64,000 nt of DNA from Neopusillimonas aromaticivorans (GCF_030344915.1 NZ_CP128233.1:1054001-1118000); one strand, 5' to 3'. Shown: positions 21,581 to 32,530, counted from the stretch's first letter. Notes: generated from the letters alone by a model not told the origin. Program-made: numbers and translations.

Positions 21581-23642
21581 CTATGCCGACAAACGTTGTT
21601 CAAGTGCCGGCGCAAGTGTTGCAACAGCAGAGCGCAAGGCGTCAATGGACGGTTCGTCGGGCCGACCTGACTTGGCCTGCTGCTCAACCGCTGCGGCAGC
21701 TTGCATGGCCGCATCGGCACAAAAGGTGGCCAAAAGCCCCTTGAGCGTGTGCGCCGTTCGAGCAACGCCCGCAAAGTCGCCTGCGGCAAGATCGGTGTCA
21801 AGCGCACCAAGATAACCGGGCAATTCTTCGAGAAACATGGCAAGCACCGACCGGAGCAGGTCTTCCTCGCCACCCAGAATTTCGACCGCACGGTCCCAGT
21901 CGTAAAGCGTTGTGTCGTTTGTCATCGTAAGTTTTACTGAAGGTTCTGGATCGGAAACCGCTTCGGACGCCTGGGTGGCACCTGCGGCCGTTTCGGTAGC
22001 CACGGTATCAAGCAGGCTGTCCAGGGAAATACGGGACTGCCAGGCGACCTGATCGGCCGCAAACGCATCGAGCACACGACGTATTTCAGCCTCGAGGCGT
22101 TCAAGATTGGCGGGCTTGGCCACACAACCATTCATGCCCGCATCAAAATACACGGCCTGATCGGCAGGCCCCGAGTTTGCCGTCATGGCAATAACAGGCA
22201 CCGGCGCCCGCCCTTCGCTGGCCTCCCATTGGCGAATCGTACGCGTGGCTTCAACACCATCCATCTCGGGCATCATGATATCCATAAGCACCAGATCGAA
22301 TGACTGCTGAACCCATTGCTGAACGGCCCGTTGACCATTCGGCGCTACCGTTGTCTGCATACCCAGCTTGTCGAGCAGGCGTACCGCCAGACTTTGATTG
22401 ACAGGGTTGTCTTCAGCCAGCAACACACGTAAACCGTGCAGCGGCAAACCGGCACCTGCCGCGCCTTGCGCCGACACCCGCACCCCGGAAGATGCAGGCC
22501 CAGTACGCGTCGCAGTTCTTGCAACGTTACCGGCTTGGTGAGATAACCGGGCAAACCCAGCGCCTTGCAACGGCGGGCATCACCGGACTCGGCCGACGCC
22601 GTTGCCATCAGGATGCACAGTTGCCCGGCATGGGCCTGCAACAATTGTGCCGCTGTATCGTAGCCGTTCGTACCCGGCATGTGCGTATCGACCATGACCA
22701 GATCGTAGGGTTCGCCCCGCTGCGCTGCAAGCCGCGCCTTGAAAACGGCCTCGGGGCCTGAAGTGGCGACATCCGGCTTGCCATTCAGGATTTCGAGCAT
22801 GGCAACCATCACCCGCCGGTCAAGCGGCTCGTCATCAACCACCAGAATGCGCTTGCCCGACAGGTTGACCGGGTCATCGCCCGGCGACAACACGGGCTCA
22901 CAGCGCTCGAAGGGCAGCTCAATGGTGAATACCGAGCCCTGACCCGTCTGGCTGCTGACGCGGATGCTACCCCCATCAGCCCGACCAGCTCCCGGGAAAT
23001 AGCCAGCCCCAGCCCGGTACCTTCGAATTGACGCGTGGCCGAGTTGTCGATCTGCACGAAAGGATCAAAGATTGTGGGCAAACGTGCGGGTTCGATGCCA
23101 ATACCGGTATCAATGACCTGAAAGGTGTACACCGCCCGCGCGTCAGTGACATCGTGGGCCGAGACGTTAAGGTGAACGGAGCCGGTTTCCGTGAATTTGA
23201 TGGCATTGCCCAGCAGATGATTCAGCACCTGCTGGAAACGGGCGGGATCGAGTCGTACAAACCGGGGCAGATCATCGTCAAAGTTGTAGCTGATGACCAG
23301 ATCGCGGGACCAGGCCCGTGGCGCCAGTGCCTTGACCACCAGACCAACGAGCTCGACCAGATCGGTCGGCTCGGGCTGCAGGTCAAGACGTCCGGACTCG
23401 ACTTTTGACAGGTCGAGCACATCGTTAAGGATTTGTAGCAGGCTGTGGGCCGACAGCCGGGCCAGGTCAAGGTATTCACGCTGCTGGACAGTGAGTTCGG
23501 TTTCAAGCAGCAAATCAAGCATGCCCATGATGCCGTTCATGGGCGTGCGAATTTCGTGGTTCATGACGGCCAGGAAACGATTCCTGACCCCGCCGGTGGC
23601 GGTGGCTTCGTAGAGCTTTTCGAGATCGCTGCCGTTACGCAT
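21581..23642 (-). CDS. soluble hybrid histidine kinase (HisKA-HATPase-REC-REC-HPt)
   Basis: About 687 residues after two repairs (C-runs 22970-22974 and 22483-22486). There is no membrane segment or sensor domain; HisKA starts within 30 residues of the N-terminus (MNHEIRTPMNG). HATPase motifs are LLGNAIKF, DTGIGI and GTGLGLAIS. Two receivers follow, with phosphoacceptor Asp in MVDTHMPG and VLMDIMMPEMDG, then an HPt domain with the phospho-His in AHTLKGLL. The start is 20 bp after the REC-GGDEF-EAL gene, whose receiver could be the output of this phosphorelay. The input signal must come from a partner protein, since no sensor domain is present. Confidence 0.87.
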
Positions 23643-23662
23643 GAGTAGGCCTTTGCATTGCG

Positions 23663-25756
23663 TCAGGACGCCGGCTTGAGTGCCTGGCTTTGTGCATTGT
23701 AATTTTGCACGAACGACAGCAAATCGGCTGCCGGCATGGGCCTGCCCAGAAAATACCCCTGGATTTCGTTGACGCCCAAGGCGTCAAGGTAATCGCGCTG
23801 GCGTTCGGTCTCGACACCTTCGGCAATGGTGGTGAGGCCCAGCCCGAGGCACAACGACGTCAGCGCCCGCACAATGGCGCGATCGCGGCGCCCCCGTGCC
23901 AGATCAGTGACGAAAGCACGGTCGATTTTCAAGGTATTCAGTGGAAAACGCAGCAGATATTCAAGCGATGAGAAGCCGATGCCGAAATCGTCAATGGCAA
24001 TCTTGAAGCCCGCATCGCGCAACTGGTTAAGCTGGGCAATCGTGGCCTGCGGGTCACCCATAGCCATGCTTTCGGTAATTTCCAGCTCGATGAAGGCCGG
24101 ATCAGCCCGGGTTTTACGTGCAAGCGTTTCGACCAGCAACGGCAGGTTGGCCTGCTGAAACTGGGCGGGCGACAAATTAATACCCACGCGCAACACCACA
24201 CCTTGACGCGCCCAGGCAACCTGCTGGCGGCAACCTTCGCCCAGCACCCATTCACCCAGCACGTTGATGAGCCCCATTTCTTCGAGCACGGGTACAAATT
24301 CGGCCGGCGACACAAAACCGCGTTCGGGTGTCGACCAGCGCACCAGCGCCTCGACACCCACAACCAGACCACTGGCCAGATCAAGCTGCGGCTGATAGGC
24401 CAGCTGAAACTCTTCTTGCTCGATGGCACGGCGCAAATCATTTTCAAGCAACAGGCGCTTGCGCACGGTGTTGTCGAGTTCATCGCGATACAACGCAAGT
24501 GTCAGTGGTGCAGTTCCGGTCTGGGCATTGCCCAGCGCGCTGATCGCCATGCGCAACAGCGTGAGCGGCTGCAAGCCAACCTTGTGAGGTACCAGCCCTA
24601 CGCCCGCGTTGAACCGCAGGAAAATTTCACGACCCTCGATGGCCCAGGCACGGTCCAGCCCCTGGAAACGGGCCTCGAGCACCGATAACGAACTTGCCGC
24701 AGAAAGATCGGAATCAACGGGCAGCAGGACGGCAAACTGGGCCCCTTCAAGACGCGCACAAAACGCACCATCACCCGCCAGTTGCCGCAATTCGTTACCG
24801 ACCAGACGCAGCAGGGTTTCCGAGACCGCTTCACCATACGCATTGCCAATGGCCTGAAACCGCTGGATTTCAAACACCACGATGGCCTGCATGAGGTAGG
24901 CGTCAGGCGACTCGATCCATTGCTTGAGTGTCGCCAGAAAGAGCTTGCGATTCGGCAAACCAGTGACAACATCGTGATAGTTGAGGTAATCGGCCTGCAG
25001 CTCGAGCGACCGCTGGCGGGTCAGGTCTTGCAAGGCACCATTGATTTGACGGCCATCGTTATCTTTTTGACCGACCAGCCGGATAACGTGTTCGGTTCCC
25101 GTCACATCCGCGCAGCGGACTTCAAGATCGAGCGCGGCATCGTTATGCACTGCACTGCCGATGACATCCAGATAACGCTTGCGGTCGGCAGGCACCAGAT
25201 AACGCGCAAAAGCTTCGGCACGATCGGGCAAGGGTGACAGCCACGGCAGCAGTTGCGATGTGTGGTCAGCCCAGGCCAGTTCGCCGGTAGCAGGCGTGTA
25301 TACCCAGTACACCAGACCGGCCAGCATGCGGGCGTTGTCGTGCTGCTGCTGCACCCGGCGCAAGGTTTGCTCGCGCTCGGCATCGCGCAGGGCGTAACGG
25401 ATGCGCTGCACCAGTAAAGGCAGATTGATCGGTTTGGCGACAAAATCGCTGGCGCCCGCATCGAACGCCTGATTAATGGATTCGTAGTCGTCGGAACCCG
25501 TCAGCATAATGACGGGGGTGGCCTGCCCGATGTCAAGGCCACGAATGGCCCGACAGCTGTCGAAACCATCCATTTCAGGCATGTTGACGTCCATCAGGAC
25601 AAGATCGGGACGTTGCGCAATGAACTGCTCAAGCCCCTGACGGCCATCTGCGGCCTCCAGAACCTTGTACCCGGCTTTGGCCAGCCCCGCGCGCAACAGC
25701 ACGCGAATAGGCAAGGCATCGTCGACAACCAGCACCAAAGGCTGCAATTCAGCCAT
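23663..25756 (-). CDS. REC-GGDEF(degenerate)-EAL response regulator
   Basis: An intact 697-residue protein. The receiver at 1-125 has VDDA, phosphoacceptor Asp in VLMDVNMPEMDG, Thr in LTGS and Lys in VAKPI. A PAS-like linker follows. The GGDEF domain carries LEGAQF in place of the active-site GGDEF and is predicted inactive. The EAL domain keeps EALVRW, NLSPAQ, EITES, IDDFGIGFSS, KIDRAF, AEGVET and QGYFLGRP, so it should be an active c-di-GMP phosphodiesterase. It is the first gene of a three-gene minus-strand operon with a hybrid kinase and an EAL-HDOD protein, suggesting kinase-controlled c-di-GMP breakdown. Confidence 0.9.
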   Translation of the reverse strand: MAELQPLVLVVDDALPIRVLLRAGLAKAGYKVLEAADGRQGLEQFIAQRPDLVLMDVNMPEMDGFDSCRAIRGLDIGQATPVIMLTGSDDYESINQAFDAGASDFVAKPINLPLLVQRIRYALRDAEREQTLRRVQQQHDNARMLAGLVYWVYTPATGELAWADHTSQLLPWLSPLPDRAEAFARYLVPADRKRYLDVIGSAVHNDAALDLEVRCADVTGTEHVIRLVGQKDNDGRQINGALQDLTRQRSLELQADYLNYHDVVTGLPNRKLFLATLKQWIESPDAYLMQAIVVFEIQRFQAIGNAYGEAVSETLLRLVGNELRQLAGDGAFCARLEGAQFAVLLPVDSDLSAASSLSVLEARFQGLDRAWAIEGREIFLRFNAGVGLVPHKVGLQPLTLLRMAISALGNAQTGTAPLTLALYRDELDNTVRKRLLLENDLRRAIEQEEFQLAYQPQLDLASGLVVGVEALVRWSTPERGFVSPAEFVPVLEEMGLINVLGEWVLGEGCRQQVAWARQGVVLRVGINLSPAQFQQANLPLLVETLARKTRADPAFIELEITESMAMGDPQATIAQLNQLRDAGFKIAIDDFGIGFSSLEYLLRFPLNTLKIDRAFVTDLARGRRDRAIVRALTSLCLGLGLTTIAEGVETERQRDYLDALGVNEIQGYFLGRPMPAADLLSFVQNYNAQSQALKPAS

Positions 25757-25861
25757 TCCGTTTCCCCGTTAAAGCGCCAGTATTGATTTTACCTGCCCTG
25801 CTGCCCCTGATACCGGGGCAGCCAAGGATTTTTAGGCGATGCACGGTGAACCGGCGACAAC

Positions 25862-27116
25862 CTAAAACGAACCGGCTGCCGTTACCCGGTTGCGACCATT
25901 GCTTTTCGATTGATAAAGGGCCGCATCTGCGCGCGCAAAGAGTGCATCGGCAGGCTCCTGCGCCTTCAGACTGGCAACACCGCACGAAAGCGTGACGGTG
26001 CCAACCCCATCTGAACGATGAGCCTCAACGCCCGCGCGCAGGCGCTCGGCCAGGTCTTTGCCTGCACCCAGGTCACAATCGTTAAGTACGACGACAAACT
26101 CTTCGCCCCCCAGCGAATCACGGCATCAGACGCACGTACCGTACCCCGCAAAATCGTGGCGACATCCATGATGACCTGATCGCCGGCGAGATGGCCAAAA
26201 CGATCATTGACCTGTTTGAAGAAATCGATGTCGCACACGATGAGGGTAAGGTCGGTACCCAGCGCCCGGGCACGCTGATGGGCCTCGGCCAGCAACTTTT
26301 CGCCATACCGGCGGTTATACAAGGCCGTGAGCTTGTCTTCAGACGCTTCATGCAGCAACCGGGCTTCACGTTTGACTCGTTCGGACACGTCCTTGCTGAC
26401 GCTGACGTAATGAGAAACCTTGCCGTTATCGTCGTAAAGGGGGAAATATTCTGCTCGACATGGTACAGCGAGCCGTCGCGACGCTTATTGACAAAGGTGG
26501 CACTGAAATCCTGGCCGCTGGCCAACGCTTCACGCAGCGCGTCGTAAAACGCCTTGCCATGCTGGCCTGAACGCAGCATGGCCGGGGTCTTGCCAACCAG
26601 TTCGTCAACCGGATAACCCGTGACGCTGGCAAATGCCGTATTGGCAAAAATAATTCTGGAGCAGGTGTCCGTCAGGACCACCGGCACACTGGTGACATCA
26701 AGCGCCCGTGCCAGCAACTGCACCTTGCGTTCGGCTTCGCGAAACGCGGTAAGGTCTTGCTGTACCGAAACATAATTCGTAATGACACCCGCCTCGTCAC
26801 GAACCGGGGAAATGTTCCAGCGCACGATATACGGGGAACCGTCTTTGCGATAGTTAACGGTGGAACCATCAAAATGCCGACCCGTTTTCAGGCATTCACG
26901 CAAATGCGCAATGACCTCGGGGTCAGTATCCGGCCCTTGCAACATTTTCAGGTCATGGTCCCTGATTTCGTCAAGGGTATAGCCCGTCATTGAACAAAAC
27001 GCAGGGTTGGCAACCAGCACCTTGCAACCACCGCGCACATCGGCATCGGTGATAACGATGGCGTTCCACGACTGCATGACCGCCATTTCGAAGATTTTTT
27101 GCTGTGCGTCGCTCAT
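25862..27116 (-). CDS. PAS-PAS-GGEEF diguanylate cyclase
   Basis: About 418 residues after two repairs (G-run 26439-26443 and C-run 26106-26111). Adding one base at the second run restores a canonical WGGEEFVV active site and a C-terminal tail ending NRVTAAGSF with stop at 25862. An RxxD inhibitory site (RASD) sits five residues before GGEEF, so product feedback is likely. Two PAS domains occupy about 10-130 and 135-255 (NPAFCSMTGYTLDEI; NTAFASVTGYPVDELVG), both with PAC-type ends. No transmembrane segment is seen. I chose the ATG at 27116 over an upstream TTG because it is the first good start codon before the PAS domain. Confidence 0.85.
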
Positions 27117-27174
27117 GAACTGCTGACAAAGACCAAACAAACGGTAACGATGACATTAACGTGCCGGACTCTGA

Positions 27175-28094
27175 CTATACCCCATCAGGGTTTTCCACGA
27201 GCACGGATTTCAGCGTTTCAATAAAGGCCAGAGTGCGCTGCGGCAACAGTCGCCGACCCGGTGTCACGCACCAGACCACCGTGGGCGGCAGCTCCCATTC
27301 CGGCAAGATGCGTAGCAGTTGCCCTTGCCCGACCAGCCCCTGGCGAATGTCGCCGAGATCCCCACGATACCCAAGCCGTTGGCCGCCAGCGCCTGCTGCA
27401 GCCCGATCGAATTGGCACACAGCAAGTGCAGCGGCAAGCCCTCCCAACGGGCACTGCCCGACGACAGCCGCCAGGCCTGCTGCTCACCCCCGCTGGTCAC
27501 CAGTACCAGCCCGGTATGGCCCTGCAAGTCGGCAGGAGCCATCGGCGTGCCCCGCTGCGCAAGGTACCCCGGACTGGCATACAGCCCATTGCGCAATGTA
27601 ATGATGTGGCGAGCCACCAAGGCACTGTCGTCAGGCAGCTGGGTTGCCACACGTACGGCCAGGTCAAAACGCTCGGTAATCAGGTCAACACGCCGGGATG
27701 ACAGGTCAAGCTCGAGCCGGACATCGGGGTATTCGCCTGAAAAGCGGGAAATAACCTTGACCAGGTTCAGTTCATTGAACTCGGGTGGCAAAGACACCCG
27801 CAGCAGGCCCTGCGGCCGTAACTGGCGATGCAAGGCCAGCGCCTTGGCGGCTTCGGTGTCATCCACCAGGCGGCGGGCATATTCGAGCATGCTTTCACCA
27901 AATTCGGTGAGTGCGAGACGACGCGTGCTGCGCTGCATGAGACGCTCACCAAGGATATTTTCAAGATCTGAAATCCGGCGGGACAACGTTGACTTGGGAA
28001 GACCCGCCAATTCTGCCGCCCGCGTGAAACTGCCCGCGTCGACGACATGGGCGAAAAGGATCAGGTCATTGGCATAAAGGGCAATCGCTGACAT
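27175..28094 (-). CDS. LysR-family transcriptional regulator
   Basis: About 306 residues after one repair near 27353-27354. The N-terminal winged HTH (SFTRAAELAGLPKSTLSRRISDLE) is followed by the periplasmic-binding-protein-like effector domain (LRVSLPPEFNE; RFDLAVRVATQLPDD). It is divergent from the cytochrome b561 gene with a 112-bp gap and very probably controls the b561/YceI genes, as LysR regulators usually control their divergent neighbour. The ATG at 28094 is preferred over an upstream TTG. Confidence 0.87.
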
Positions 28095-28206
28095 GGGCAA
28101 CCCAATTGTTCCATAAATGGAACTATTTTATCTATTATATGTATTTTTCCCCATTTTTATTTCTAATAGAATGGCGACATTGCCGTTAAAAACCTCAGGA
28201 ATCGTC

Positions 28207-28742
28207 ATGATCAGTCGCTATACCCATACCGCCATTTTCTTGCACTGGCTGATTGCCCTGGCCCTGGCTGGCACGTTTGCCCTGGGGTTTTACATGGCCG
28301 ATTTACCGCTGTCGCCCAACAAGCTCAAGCTGTATTCATGGCATAAATGGGCTGGCGTCACACTGCTTGCCGTGGTCGTGATACGACTGGCATGGCGCCT
28401 GACTCACCGCCCCCCGAGTTTCCACCCGGCATGAGCCGCATGGCGCAACTGGCCGCCCACACGGGGCACTGGGTGTTGTATGCGCTGATGCTGCTGATTC
28501 CCGTCAGCGGTTGGCTCATGAGTTCGGCCCAAGGCTTCCCGGTGGTGTGGTTCGGGGTGGTACCGCTACCCGACCTGGTCGCCAAAAACAAAGAGCTGGG
28601 CGAACTTCTCAAGACAATCCATGTCGTACTGAACTACACCCTGCTGATTGCCGTTATTGGCCACATTGGTGCCGCATTGCATCATCAGTTGGTGAAAAAG
28701 GATAAAACCCTGAACCGCATGCTGCCCGGACGCAACCCTTAA
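28207..28742 (+). CDS. cytochrome b561
   Basis: About 178 residues after adding one C to the run 28410-28415. The protein has four hydrophobic helices with the haem-ligand His residues expected for bacterial b561: HW in FLHWLIAL, HKW in SWHKWAG, H in HTGHWVLY, and H in IGHIGAALHH. The start at 28207 follows AGGA. It is an inner-membrane di-haem quinol-linked electron-transfer protein. The two YceI genes that follow form a recurrent association with b561, in which the periplasmic lipocalin-like YceI binds an isoprenoid quinone-like lipid. Confidence 0.87.
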
Positions 28743-28878
28743 TCTGTGCAGACGCAATACGCAAGCTTTCTGTACGTAACACGTGATCACAGGCAACCCG
28801 CCTTGATCACGACCCGCAATTTTTTAATCACGAACTGCAACCCGGTCTGCTGATTATCTTTTATACGCAGAACTTATT

Positions 28879-29463
28879 ATGAAAAACATCTTCACACACA
28901 CACGGGTCCGCCCCGCCCTTCTGGCCGCAGTACTGGGTCTGGCGTTGTACGGCAACGCCGGTGCAGCAACCTACACAACGCTGGACAGCGCGGCCAGCAA
29001 GGTTTCATTTGGCTATAGCCAAATGAATGTCGACATGACCGGCGGGTTCAGTGAAGTCAAGGCCACAGAATTGCAATTTGATCCGGCCACACCCGACACG
29101 GCCAGGATTGCGCTGGAAATTGCCCTCAAGGGCGTCGATGCAGGTTATGCGGAAGCCAACACTGAACTGGCCAAAGACGAATGGCTGAATACAGCGAAAT
29201 TCCCTCTGGCCTCATTCACCGCCAGGAAAGTGACAGCGCTGGGCGACAACCGCTTCGAAGCCGCTGGCGACCTGGTCATCAAGGGCAACACCCGCCCCAT
29301 CACCGTGCCGTTTACTGTCACGGAAACCGCAGATAATGGCGTGTTCAAAGGGCAGTTCACCCTGCAGCGTTCTGACTTCAATATTGGCGAAGGCCAATGG
29401 AAAGACTTCAGCATTGTTGCCGATAACATCACCATCACCTTCAGCCTTGTTGCAAAACCCTGA
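28879..29463 (+). CDS. periplasmic YceI-family protein (first copy)
   Basis: An intact 194-residue protein with a Sec signal peptide (cleavage near NAGAA). The mature part has the YceI lipocalin-like beta-barrel pattern: SKVSFGYSQMNVDMTGGF, the repeated ALEIALKGVDAG segment, and LVIKGNTRPITVPF. YceI proteins bind long-chain polyisoprenoids in the periplasm. It is followed 67 bp later by a second YceI gene. Only about 20 bases of near-duplicate sequence (ACTTCAGCCTTGTTGCAAAACCC against a close copy just after the stop) hint at a local duplication at the 3' end. Confidence 0.87.
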   Translation: MKNIFTHTRVRPALLAAVLGLALYGNAGAATYTTLDSAASKVSFGYSQMNVDMTGGFSEVKATELQFDPATPDTARIALEIALKGVDAGYAEANTELAKDEWLNTAKFPLASFTARKVTALGDNRFEAAGDLVIKGNTRPITVPFTVTETADNGVFKGQFTLQRSDFNIGEGQWKDFSIVADNITITFSLVAKP

Positions 29464-29530
29464 ACCATTCAAACGCCACTTCAGCCTTGCTGCAACACCC
29501 TGACCCACTTCTTACCAACCAGGAGTTTCC

Positions 29531-30098
29531 ATGAAAAAAACACTGATCGCCGCTGCATTTGCCGCCTTCTTTGCAGGCCAGGCCATTGCCGCCCCCAAAC
29601 CTACACCATCGATCCGACACACACCTTCCCGCGGTTCTCGTACAACCACATGGGGATGTCCAAGCAGATTCTGCGTTTCAACCAAACCACAGGTACCGTC
29701 GTTCTGGACAAAGCCGCCAAGCAAGCCGAAGTGGATGTCACTATCGACATGAACTCGGTTGATACCGGCGTTGAGGTCTTCAACGGTCACATCAAAGGCG
29801 CTGATTTCCTTGACACCGCCCAGTTTCCAACCGCCACTTTCAAATCGACAAAAGTCGTCTTCGAGGGTGACAAACCCGTCAGCATTGAAGGCAATCTGAC
29901 CATCAAGGGCATCACCAAACCGGTCACGCTCAAGGTCACGTCCTTCTTCAATGGCGAGCATCCCATGCTCAAAAAGAAGCGGTTGGCGCCAACGCTGAAA
30001 CCGTCATCAAGCGCAGCGAATTCAACGCCGGAAAATTCGCTCCTGCCGTCAGCGATGAAGTCACCATCGACATCGCGCTGGAAGCCATCGTCAAGTAA
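29531..30098 (+). CDS. periplasmic YceI-family protein (second copy)
   Basis: About 189 residues after two repairs (C-run 29592-29596 and A-run 29971-29975). It has a signal peptide, then the YceI-type start YTIDPTHTFPRFSYNHMG and the later GNLTIKGITKPVTL strand; the repaired end reads ...DIALEAIVK. A strong AGGAG ribosome site precedes the ATG. It is more like the canonical YceI (TIDPTHT motif) than the first copy, so the two copies may hold different lipids. A GC-rich hairpin follows the stop. Confidence 0.85.
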
Positions 30099-30112
30099 GA
30101 CAAGACGCTGTT

Positions 30113-30135
30113 GCGGCGCAACCCGGTTGCGCCGC
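30113..30135 (+). terminator. GC-rich hairpin after yceI genes
   Basis: GCGGCGCAAC (30113-30122) pairs perfectly with GTTGCGCCGC (30126-30135) around a 3-nt loop, 15 bp after the YceI stop. There is no T-tract, so it may be a Rho-assisted terminator or an mRNA-stabilising hairpin. Confidence 0.5.
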
Positions 30136-30212
30136 TGCTGTAACGCTACGGTCACACGCAACCCCTATCATGTCGACATTCTGGCCTGTCTGGCTACCCT
30201 CAGGCCGTTTCC

Positions 30213-31472
30213 ATGTATCAGCGTACCGAGACCGTCATCGTGACCCCTCAATTCGACGCGTTGTCTGCCCCGCGGGTCGCAACACAGCGGCCAACCGCAG
30301 AACTTCTGATCATCAGGGTGCCTGCGATCACTTCCGACATGACCAATGCCGAAGTCATGGACACCTTCGGTGAGCATCGCGAACTGGTCAGTTTGCCCGT
30401 ACTTGAACGCGGCAAGCCCATTGGCCTGATCAGCCGGAATATTTTCATGTCGCAGATGTCGCGCCCGTATTATCGGGAACTGTACGAAAAGAAAAGCTGC
30501 ATCGCATTCATGGACAAGGCCCCGCTGATTGTCGAGGCCGACACACCGATTGAAACATTAGCTGCCCGCGCCGTCGCGTCCGGCGACAAGACACTGGTTG
30601 ATGGCTTTCTGATCGTTCAGGACGGCGCATTTGCCGGCGTAGGCGCAGGGCTCGACCTGATGCAGGTACTGGTCGACCTGCAAACCGAAAAAACCGCCAG
30701 GTCATGCAAAGCATTGACTATGCCAGCACCATCCAGCGCGCCATGCTGAATGAATCGCTGGGTGCCATGAAAACCACCTTGAGCGATGTCGATATCGTGT
30801 GGGAACCACGCGATATCGTCGGCGGCGATTTTATCACTTCCAGCCCTTTGACGATGGCTGGTTTGCCGCGATTGCTGACTGCACTGGTCACGGTGTGCCC
30901 GGTGCCTTTCTGACACTGATTGCATCGTCAGCGCTACGCCATGCACTTGACCAGAACGGCCCGCGCGACCCGGCACGGCTTATGGCGCAAGTCAGTCAGG
31001 GCATCAAGCAAGCCTTGGGACAACACGAACCCAGCGCGAATATGCAGGCCTCGAATGACGGCATGGATGCCGTATTTTTCTGGTTTGACACTGGCTCACG
31101 CACGCTGACAAGCGCACACGCCAAAATGCCCCTGTTCATTCTGGCACCCGGCCAAGCCAGCGTACAGACACTGGATGGCGAGCGGACTGGTCTGGGCTAT
31201 GTGGACACCCCCACCGACATGGTATGGAAAAACCACACCACCGTACTGGATCCGAAAACCCTGGTGTGCTGCTCTACCGACGGTCTGACCGACCAGATCG
31301 GTGGCCCCAAGAACATTGCTTTTGGCAAACGCCGTCTGCGACAGGCCATCTTGGGGTATCACCCTTGCCCGCCGCTGAAATCACACGGCTGATCAAGCTT
31401 GAACTGCGCACGTACCAAGACCAGCACTCGAGACGCGATGACGTTACCTTTCTGGCGTTCCGCGTTGACTGA
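30213..31472 (+). CDS. SiaA-like PP2C (SpoIIE-type) phosphatase with N-terminal CBS-like domain
   Basis: About 420 residues after three repairs (A-run 30688-30693, T-run 30829-30832, G-run 31353-31356). Residues about 1-160 look like a CBS-type pair (MTNAEVMDTF..RELVSLPVLERGKPIGLISR; later DGFLIVQDGAFAGVGAG). A short coiled linker (MQSIDYASTIQRAML) leads to a SpoIIE/PP2C domain with EPRDIVGGDF, DCTGHGVPGAF, STDGLTDQ and RRDDVTFL, so the metal-binding Asp residues are present. Known SiaA proteins have a membrane/HAMP sensor part instead. It heads an operon with SiaB, SiaC and SiaD homologues and would dephosphorylate the SiaC-like protein. Confidence 0.83.
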
Positions 31473-31498
31473 CACGACACACCCTGAGCTTTTCGCAA

Positions 31499-32089
31499 AT
31501 GACCCCGAACGTATTGATCAACCCCAAGAACCGCAGCCGCCACTGGCGCATCTTATGTGACTGCATCGGCGACCGTGACATCGTTTTTTACTATGAAGGC
31601 TATTTCTCGCAGGCGATCATTGCCGCCGTGGCTGACGCCGTAAAATTGCGCACGGAGTACGTGGGCGCCACCAACAGCACGCGACGCAAGCTGTTTTCAT
31701 CATTTATTGAAATGACACAGAACATCATCCACTACTCGGCCGACGCTTACGCCCAGAATGACGGCGCAAATTTCGACCATGAAGTCCGACATGGCTCCAT
31801 CTGCATTTCGACAGAAGCGGACCACTTCTACCTGCACTGTGCCAACCCCATTCGTAACGATGTGGCACGCCAGCTGCGTCAAAAACTGGATCATCTGCGC
31901 ACACTGACGATTGACGAAATCAAACGCGAATACAAAGAGATGTTGCGTGCCGATACCGCAGAGGAAAGCAAGGGTGCCGGTCTGGGCCTGTTAACTGTCG
32001 CACGCGATGCCAGCGCCCCGCTCGAGTTCGAGTTTTTGCCTATCACCGATAGCGACAACGTCCTTTTTTACCTTAAGGCCACCATCTGA
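31499..32089 (+). CDS. siaB: SiaB-family protein kinase
   Basis: An intact 196-residue GHKL-fold kinase. Visible motifs are an N-box-like segment (FIEMTQNIIHYS), AEESKGAGLGLL for ATP-lid contacts, and the conserved EYKEMLRAD. SiaB homologues phosphorylate a threonine/serine on SiaC, opposing the SiaA phosphatase. The gene starts 26 bp after the phosphatase gene and precedes the SiaC gene by 50 bp. Confidence 0.85.
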   Translation: MTPNVLINPKNRSRHWRILCDCIGDRDIVFYYEGYFSQAIIAAVADAVKLRTEYVGATNSTRRKLFSSFIEMTQNIIHYSADAYAQNDGANFDHEVRHGSICISTEADHFYLHCANPIRNDVARQLRQKLDHLRTLTIDEIKREYKEMLRADTAEESKGAGLGLLTVARDASAPLEFEFLPITDSDNVLFYLKATI

Positions 32090-32139
32090 GTACCGGGCCC
32101 GTATTGACCGGGCCGATACACCCTTGAGACTGTGGAATC

Positions 32140-32528
32140 ATGACCGAACTTTATATTGCCGCCACCGCCAGCTCTCCCGAAATTGACTTCCGTTTCAGCG
32201 AACGGCACCTGTCGATCAAGGGCGAGGCCTACCCCGAAAACGCCGCCCTGTTCTGGGGGAAATCATCACGGCCGTCCGCGAGTTTCTGGCCAACGACGGC
32301 AGTTCAGCGCCCATCACGGTCGATGTTGCGCTGGCCTACTTCAACAGTTCGAGCACCAAAATGTTGTTTGCCCTGTTTGACGCGCTGAATGAAAAAGCCG
32401 GCGACGGCACCCCTGTCGTGCTGAACTGGTTTCACGATGAAGATGACGACACCATCTACGAATTCGGGCAAGAACTGTGCGAGGACTTCACTGATCTGAC
32501 CTTTCATGATCATGCATTGCAAGGCTGA
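32140..32528 (+). CDS. siaC: SiaC-family regulatory phosphoprotein (DUF1987)
   Basis: About 129 residues after one G is added at 32255-32259. It has the DUF1987 pattern: SPEIDFRFSERHLSIKGEAYPEN, a FLAND segment, VDVALAYFNSSSTKMLF with the candidate phosphoacceptor Ser/Thr, and the acidic DEDDDTIYEFG tail. SiaC in its unphosphorylated state activates the diguanylate cyclase SiaD. The stop lies 2 bp before the GTG of the next gene, so translation is probably coupled. Confidence 0.85.
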
Positions 32529-32530
32529 CC

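Noticed and set aside
20853..21815. 320-codon + strand ORF opposite the EAL-HDOD gene
   Set aside because: Antisense shadow in GC-rich coding DNA; the minus strand has recognisable EAL and HDOD domains.
30688..30693. Programmed frameshift on A6 in the phosphatase gene
   Set aside because: The same kind of break occurs in dozens of unrelated genes at A, C, G and T runs, and no stimulating hairpin is seen, so it is not a specific recoding signal.
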